Below, piece by piece: positions 37,387-41,522 of a DNA stretch of 41,522 nucleotides (positions are counted from its first letter, which is position 1; every line of letters starts with the position of its first letter). The stretch is from Thermoanaerobaculia bacterium (GTDB lineage Bacteria; Acidobacteriota; Thermoanaerobaculia; Gp7-AA8), in assembly GCA_017883235.1 (NCBI GenBank), contig JADGNY010000053.1:1-41522 (forward strand). Direction: 5' to 3'. Under the pieces are notes generated by a model. It searched no databases. It had not been told where the DNA came from and was given only the letters and a program-made list of their open reading frames with translations. Position numbers and translations under genes: made by a program.

Positions 37387-38838
37387 ATGGCACTAGAACA
37401 GAAACTCCACCTCAAACTCTCGCAGAAACTGATCATGACGCCTTCGCTGCAGCAGGCGATCAAGCTGCTGCAGTTGTCGAAACTCGAGCTCCAGGAAGTG
37501 CTCAATCAGGAATTGCTCGAGAACCCGCTCCTCGAAGAATCGGCCGAAGAAGCGAAACAGGAAGACGCCGAAGCCGAAGCACAGGAAAAAACGCAGACCG
37601 AGGAAGAAGCAAAGGCGGCCGAGCCGGCGCCGGAGAAAGAGAAGGACTCCTTCGACGAGATCGACTACGACGCCTACTTCCAGGACTACATCGAGTACGG
37701 TTACAACCCGCGGATGGGGGAGGAGCACGAGGAGTTCCCGATCGAGAACACCCTCACCCGCCCGCCGAACCTGACCGACCATCTGGCATGGCAGCTCGGG
37801 ATGAGCGACGCCTCGCCGGGAATTAAGGAGATCGCCGCCTTCATCATCGGCAATATCGATGAAGACGGCTACCTTCGCGCCACGAGCGAGGAGATCGCCG
37901 CCGCCGGTCCATACGATCCGGCCGACGTCGAGAAGGCCATCGCCGCCATCCAGTCGCTCGATCCCATCGGCGTCGGTGCCCGCGATCTGCGGGAGTGCCT
38001 GCTGCTGCAGCTCCAGTTCCTGGAAGTCGACAACCCCCTGGTCGAGAGCATCGTCCGCGATCACTGGGACCTGTTCATGCAGCGCCACTTCGTGCAGATC
38101 TCGAAGGCCATCGGCGTCGACATGAAGACGCTCGAAGGGGTCGTCGAGATCATCAAGCATCTCGATCCCAAACCCGGCCGCAAGTATTCGAACGAGCGCG
38201 CCATCTACGTCGAGCCGGACGTCTACATCCAGAAGGTCGGCGACGAGTACATCATCGTTCTCAACGAAGACGGAATGCCCAAACTACGCATCAACGGCAG
38301 CTACCGCAACATGCTCAACTCGATGGACTCGAAGTCCGACGGCGAGACCGTCAACTACATCAAGGACAAGATCCGCTCCGCGGTGTGGCTGATCAAGTCG
38401 CTCGACCAGCGCCAGCGGACGATCTACAAGGTGTCCGAGTCGATCGTGAAACACCAGCGCGAGTTTCTGGAGAAGGGGATCGACTACCTGCGTCCGCTCG
38501 TCCTCCGCGACGTCGCCGACGACATCCAGATGCATGAGTCGACGGTCTCGCGCGTGGTGTCGAACAAGTACATGCACACGCCGCGCGGGCTGTTCCTGAT
38601 GAAGTACTTCTTCCACAGCGGCATCGACTCCGACACCGGCGAGGACATCTCCAGCCTCACGGTCAAAAAGAAGATTCAGGGCTTTATCGACGCGGAGGAT
38701 CCACGGAAACCGCTGTCGGATTCCAAGATCATGAAGATCCTGAACGATGAGGGCATCAATATTGCCAGACGTACCGTTGCGAAGTATCGCGACGAGTTGA
38801 ACATCCCCTCATCGACCGACCGCAAGCAGATTTTCTGA
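37387..38838 (+). CDS. rpoN: RNA polymerase sigma-54 factor
   Basis: Alternative sigma factor that recognises -24/-12 promoters and needs AAA+ enhancer-binding activators. 483 residues. Region I is Gln/Leu-rich (LSQKLIMTPSLQQAIKLLQL, 11-30; then ELLENPLLEE near 42). Region II is long and very acidic (about 50-120). Core-binding and helix-turn-helix regions follow (LRDVADDIQMHESTVSRVV near 375). The RpoN box ARRTVAKYRD is at 460-469. Full length and intact. No sigma-54 promoter or activator gene is recognised in this window. Confidence 0.97.
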   Translation: MALEQKLHLKLSQKLIMTPSLQQAIKLLQLSKLELQEVLNQELLENPLLEESAEEAKQEDAEAEAQEKTQTEEEAKAAEPAPEKEKDSFDEIDYDAYFQDYIEYGYNPRMGEEHEEFPIENTLTRPPNLTDHLAWQLGMSDASPGIKEIAAFIIGNIDEDGYLRATSEEIAAAGPYDPADVEKAIAAIQSLDPIGVGARDLRECLLLQLQFLEVDNPLVESIVRDHWDLFMQRHFVQISKAIGVDMKTLEGVVEIIKHLDPKPGRKYSNERAIYVEPDVYIQKVGDEYIIVLNEDGMPKLRINGSYRNMLNSMDSKSDGETVNYIKDKIRSAVWLIKSLDQRQRTIYKVSESIVKHQREFLEKGIDYLRPLVLRDVADDIQMHESTVSRVVSNKYMHTPRGLFLMKYFFHSGIDSDTGEDISSLTVKKKIQGFIDAEDPRKPLSDSKIMKILNDEGINIARRTVAKYRDELNIPSSTDRKQIF

Positions 38839-38868
38839 TCCTGCAACTTCAGGGGAAGCGATAGCGAC

Positions 38869-39447
38869 ATGGCCACGACAATCACGGGACGCAAATTCGA
38901 AGTCACGAACGACATCCGCGCGCTGATCACGAAGAAACTCGACAAGATCCTCGACAAGCTTTTCGACGATGTGATCGAGGTGCGCGTCGTGCTGCAGGTC
39001 CAGAAGTACCGGAACCTCTGCGAGATCCTCATCACCGGCAAGGAACAAGACGTCAAGGCGGCGCAGGAGTCCGGCGAGTCGATGCAGGACGCGATCAACC
39101 TGGCCCTCGACCATGTCAAACGCCAGGCGCAGAAGAACCGGAGCACGATCCGCGATCACCACCGCAAGGCCGGCAGCCTGAACAAGGCACCGGGCGGTCT
39201 GGTGACGCAATGGTCGGTTCAGGTGCTCGAGCCCGGCAAGCTGCGGCAGTCCGGCCCCAAGCGGCTGCCGCGCATCATCAAGACCAACAATCTGGCCATC
39301 CTGCCGATGACCATCGAAGATGCCGCCGAGTCGCTCGATGGGTCGAAAAACGAGTTCATCGTCTTCCGCGATCTCGATACGGACCGCATCTCGGTGATGT
39401 ACAAGCGCCGGGACAACAACCTCGGCCTGATCGCCCCAGAGATCTGA
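38869..39447 (+). CDS. hpf: Ribosome hibernation promoting factor, long form
   Basis: Binds the 30S subunit and, in the long form, dimerises 70S ribosomes into inactive 100S particles during starvation. 192 residues: an N-terminal S30AE domain (about 1-100; TITGRKFEVTNDIRALITKKL at the start, DAINLALDHVKRQAQKNR near 82) and a C-terminal dimerisation domain (about 130-190; KTNNLAILPMTIEDAAESL, FIVFRDLDTDRISVMYKRRD). A linker joins them. ATG 38869 follows an AGGGGAAG ribosome binding site 30 bp after rpoN, so it is probably in the rpoN operon. Confidence 0.95.
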   Translation: MATTITGRKFEVTNDIRALITKKLDKILDKLFDDVIEVRVVLQVQKYRNLCEILITGKEQDVKAAQESGESMQDAINLALDHVKRQAQKNRSTIRDHHRKAGSLNKAPGGLVTQWSVQVLEPGKLRQSGPKRLPRIIKTNNLAILPMTIEDAAESLDGSKNEFIVFRDLDTDRISVMYKRRDNNLGLIAPEI

Positions 39448-39480
39448 CGGCAGGCCGTTCGCGCGCCCGCTGTGCCTGCC

Positions 39481-39837
39481 GTGACCGGTCGCCTATCGAC
39501 GGCTGGTCACGGCACTTGGACGTTTTGCCGGCGAAGCCGGCTTGAGATCCTAGCCCCCGGTTTCAACCGGGGGGTTTCGAGGTCGCCCCCGGATTGCAAG
39601 CCCGCTTTAGCGGGCGACAGAATCCGAGGTGCATTCCGCGGGGACGTCCGCACCCTGCCTGCTCTGTCGCCCGCTAAAGCGGGCTCGCAATTTTGGGGCG
39701 ACCACGAAACCCCCGGTTGAAACCGGGGGCTACGATCTCTCGCCGGCTCCGCCGGCGAATTTGCCGCCATCGCGGCGTCGTAACGTCCAATCTCCAGATG
39801 CGGTGACCGGCCGCCTATCGATGGCTGGTCACGGCAC
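39481..39837. repeat. Composite nested palindrome downstream of hpf
   Basis: Two 35-bp direct copies of GTGACCGGYCGCCTATCGA plus YGGCTGGTCACGGCAC (39481-39515, 39803-39837), each with GTGACC/GGTCAC ends, flank an inverted structure. Its ends are TTGGACGTT and AACGTCCAA. Inside are two inverted hairpins of CCCCCGGTTTCAACCGGGGG type and two of GCCCGCTTTAGCGGGC type. It fills the gap between convergent hpf and GWxTD genes. No coding sequence is supported in 39448-39852. Confidence 0.85.
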
Positions 39838-39852
39838 CAAAGCCGGCTGTGA

Positions 39853-40527
39853 TTACTTGGCAGCCGGTTGAGCAAGTTTCGACTGGGCTACCATCTCATA
39901 CACCCTGTCAAGCTGTGCTTTCATCCCGCGGTCGATGAGTTCTTTTCCGCTCGGGTCCACACCGATGGCGACCGTGAGAGCGCCGCCGAATTTGGGCGGC
40001 ATGCGGTTGGCGTCATAGGTGAATGAGTACGTGTGGATCATGCTATCGCCAGCATGGGCATTGTTCGCTGCGCCCATGTAATCTTCCGTGCTGCCACCGC
40101 CCGAGGTATCGCCGCCACCGCCTCCATTCGCGTTCGTCAGCGCACCTCCGGAGGGGCTGCGCATCGCTCCGCGCACTGGCGTATTGACCACGGACATCGC
40201 GGAGGGAGGCCCGAGGATGATGGCCATCCGGCCCCGCTCCGTGAGTGAGCCAGGTGTCTTGCCGGTGGTGAAGTACTTGTCGGCGGCGGCGGTGGCCCGA
40301 TTCACCTGATCCGGGAAGTCGGGGCTGCGCCTGGCGAGAAAATCTTTGACGAACTTGTCGGCGTCGTCGTCGGTCTTGACGTTCGCCCACTGAGCGCGTT
40401 CGTCAGCCGTCATGAGGTACCCCTGAGGCGTTTTGTCCCACCCCTTGTACTTGGAGAGACCGCCGGCGAAGGCCGCTACGGTCAGAAAGCAGATGACTGC
40501 AACGCCGATTAGACGATTGTTTTTCAT
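39853..40527 (-). CDS. GWxTD domain-containing exported protein
   Basis: A 224-residue protein with a short signal peptide (LIGVAVICFLTVAAFAGG, 6-23). The N-terminal half matches the acidobacterial GWxTD domain: TPQGYLMTADERAQWANVKT near 33, DDADKFVKDFLARRSPDFPD near 53, and GRMAIILGPPS near 98. A glycine/serine-rich linker (NANGGGGGDTSGGGSTED) around 133-150 precedes a beta-strand region with HTYSFTYDANRMPPKFGG. Function unknown. It is on the opposite strand between hpf and hprK, interrupting an otherwise co-directional cluster, and is divergent from hprK. Confidence 0.82.
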   Translation of the reverse strand: MKNNRLIGVAVICFLTVAAFAGGLSKYKGWDKTPQGYLMTADERAQWANVKTDDDADKFVKDFLARRSPDFPDQVNRATAAADKYFTTGKTPGSLTERGRMAIILGPPSAMSVVNTPVRGAMRSPSGGALTNANGGGGGDTSGGGSTEDYMGAANNAHAGDSMIHTYSFTYDANRMPPKFGGALTVAIGVDPSGKELIDRGMKAQLDRVYEMVAQSKLAQPAAK

Positions 40528-40625
40528 GGATGCCCACCTTATGTCGGATTTAAGGCGAAGAGTGTGACAGAAACTCCCGGACTGCGGAAGGGCCGCAGTC
40601 GCGATTCGCTTACCATAGGGTACGC

Positions 40626-41522
40626 GTGAGCAACCAAACAGCTGAAGACTTCATCGAGACGACGGTACGCTCGCTCCTCAGCGAGGAGCTGGATGAGCTT
40701 GCACTCAAGATCGTCACAGGCGATGACGGCCTCGATCGGACCATCCTCCGGCCGCGAGTCCAGAAGCCTGGACTGGCGTTCGCCGGCTACTACGAGTACA
40801 TCAAGCCGTGGCGCGTCCAGATCATCGGCGAGTCGGAGACGAAGTACCTGCAAAGCCTTCCGGCGCGCCTTCGCGAGAAGCGGGTCCGTGACGTAGCGGC
40901 GCTCGACGCCTCCTGCTTCATCGTCACGAAGGGGATCACGCCGCTCGAGGAGCTGAAGCATGAGTGCGAGAAGCGCTCGGTGCCTCTCTTCTCGACGCCG
41001 GCAATGTCGTCGACGTCGATCACGCGCACGACGTACTTTCTCGAAGAGACGATGGCGCCGAAGCTGACGATGCATTCGGGGCTTCTCGATGTCTACGGCA
41101 TCGGCGTCCTGCTCCTCGGCGAGAGCGGCATCGGCAAGAGCGAGTGTGCGCTCGATCTGATCTACCGCGGGCATCGGCTGATCGCCGACGATATGGTGAT
41201 CATCAAGCGCCATCCGAACGATGTGCTCCTCGGCTATTCGAACGATCTGCTGCGCCATCACATGGAGCTGCGCGGTATCGGCATCATCGACATCAAGGAT
41301 CTCTTCGGCGTGGCCTCGACGCGCGATGTGAAGCCGATCGATCTGGTGGTCCGGCTGGAGAAGTGGGTCGAGGGAACGGAGTATGACCGCCTGGGCATCA
41401 CCGGCGAGACCTTCGAGCTTCTCGGTGTTTCGAAACCGTATGTCCGCCTTCCGGTGGCCTCGGGACGAAACCTGGCGCTGCTCGTCGAGATCGCCGCGCG
41501 CAATCACCTGATGAAACTGCAG
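40626..41522 (+). CDS. hprK: HPr kinase/phosphorylase (truncated by window end)
   Basis: Bifunctional kinase/phosphorylase acting on a serine of HPr or an HPr-like phosphocarrier. 299 codons are visible, running off the window without a stop; usual length is about 310-330. The N-terminal regulatory domain ends near 130. The catalytic part has TMHSGLLDVYG near 148, Walker A GESGIGKS (165-172), GHRLIADD near 182, and the HprK signature ELRGIGIIDI (214-223). The start is GTG 40626. Linked to lptB-rpoN-hpf, as in Gram-negatives with an incomplete PTS used for regulation; the expected HPr and EIIA genes may follow outside. Confidence 0.94.
   Translation, partial: MSNQTAEDFIETTVRSLLSEELDELALKIVTGDDGLDRTILRPRVQKPGLAFAGYYEYIKPWRVQIIGESETKYLQSLPARLREKRVRDVAALDASCFIVTKGITPLEELKHECEKRSVPLFSTPAMSSTSITRTTYFLEETMAPKLTMHSGLLDVYGIGVLLLGESGIGKSECALDLIYRGHRLIADDMVIIKRHPNDVLLGYSNDLLRHHMELRGIGIIDIKDLFGVASTRDVKPIDLVVRLEKWVEGTEYDRLGITGETFELLGVSKPYVRLPVASGRNLALLVEIAARNHLMKLQ

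Noticed and set aside
40539-41507. Leftward frame opposite the window's right end
   Set aside because: The plus strand reads as HPr kinase with Walker A and signature motifs through to the edge; the antisense frame is a shadow.

Overview
This window is GC-rich chromosomal DNA from a Gram-negative bacterium. It carries LPS-transport genes (lptC/lptA-type, lptB) beside rpoN, hpf and hprK, and a set of families common in Acidobacteriota: DUF3857/transglutaminase pairs, a GWxTD protein, a VWFA-related secreted protein, and a PIN/small-antitoxin pair. An acidobacterial or closely related origin is my inference from gene content; no rRNA is present to confirm it. I saw no tRNA, rRNA, CRISPR array, prophage or complete classical IS.

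Region 1 (1-3767) is accessory and repeat-rich. It holds a toxin-first PIN toxin/antitoxin pair, two further orphan antitoxin copies inside a duplicated leader-antitoxin-palindrome cassette, a conserved zinc-ribbon protein, and 43-bp and 22-bp tandem arrays. Region 2 (3768-10925) is metabolic: proC, then an assimilatory sulfate reduction operon (sulfite reductase, ATP sulfurylase, TauE-type exporter, APS reductase), then pheA. The sulfur operon is preceded by two tandem cysteine-codon leader peptides, each followed by an intrinsic terminator and each with a matching antiterminator segment. pheA is preceded by a phenylalanine-rich leader peptide with the same layout. These look like three ribosome-mediated transcription attenuators within 5 kb and are the main discovery here.

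Region 3 (10926-20570) contains a RAYT transposase flanked by its REP hairpins, small hypothetical genes, accA, a CocE-type hydrolase, a DUF4143 ATPase, TrmO and a YchF-type GTPase, with a decayed ychF tail downstream. Region 4 (20571-30900) holds two tandem DUF3857/transglutaminase proteins (the first apparently catalytically dead), a Phd/VapC module, a propeller/NTF2 protein, a HExxH metallopeptidase, a formylglycine-generating-enzyme-like protein, a 24-copy array of small stem-loops, and a patatin phospholipase. Region 5 (30925-41522) is conserved: recJ, lptC/A fusion, a GT39-like membrane protein, lptB, rpoN, hpf, then (after a composite palindrome and an opposing GWxTD gene) hprK, cut off by the window end.

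The non-coding DNA is unusually structured. There are five copies of one long palindrome family, a REP/RAYT set, and four hairpins whose arms are short 7-8 bp tandem repeats, one lying in frame inside recJ. Many of these elements begin within a few bases of a stop codon, or contain it, so they probably serve as, or home to, gene 3' ends.
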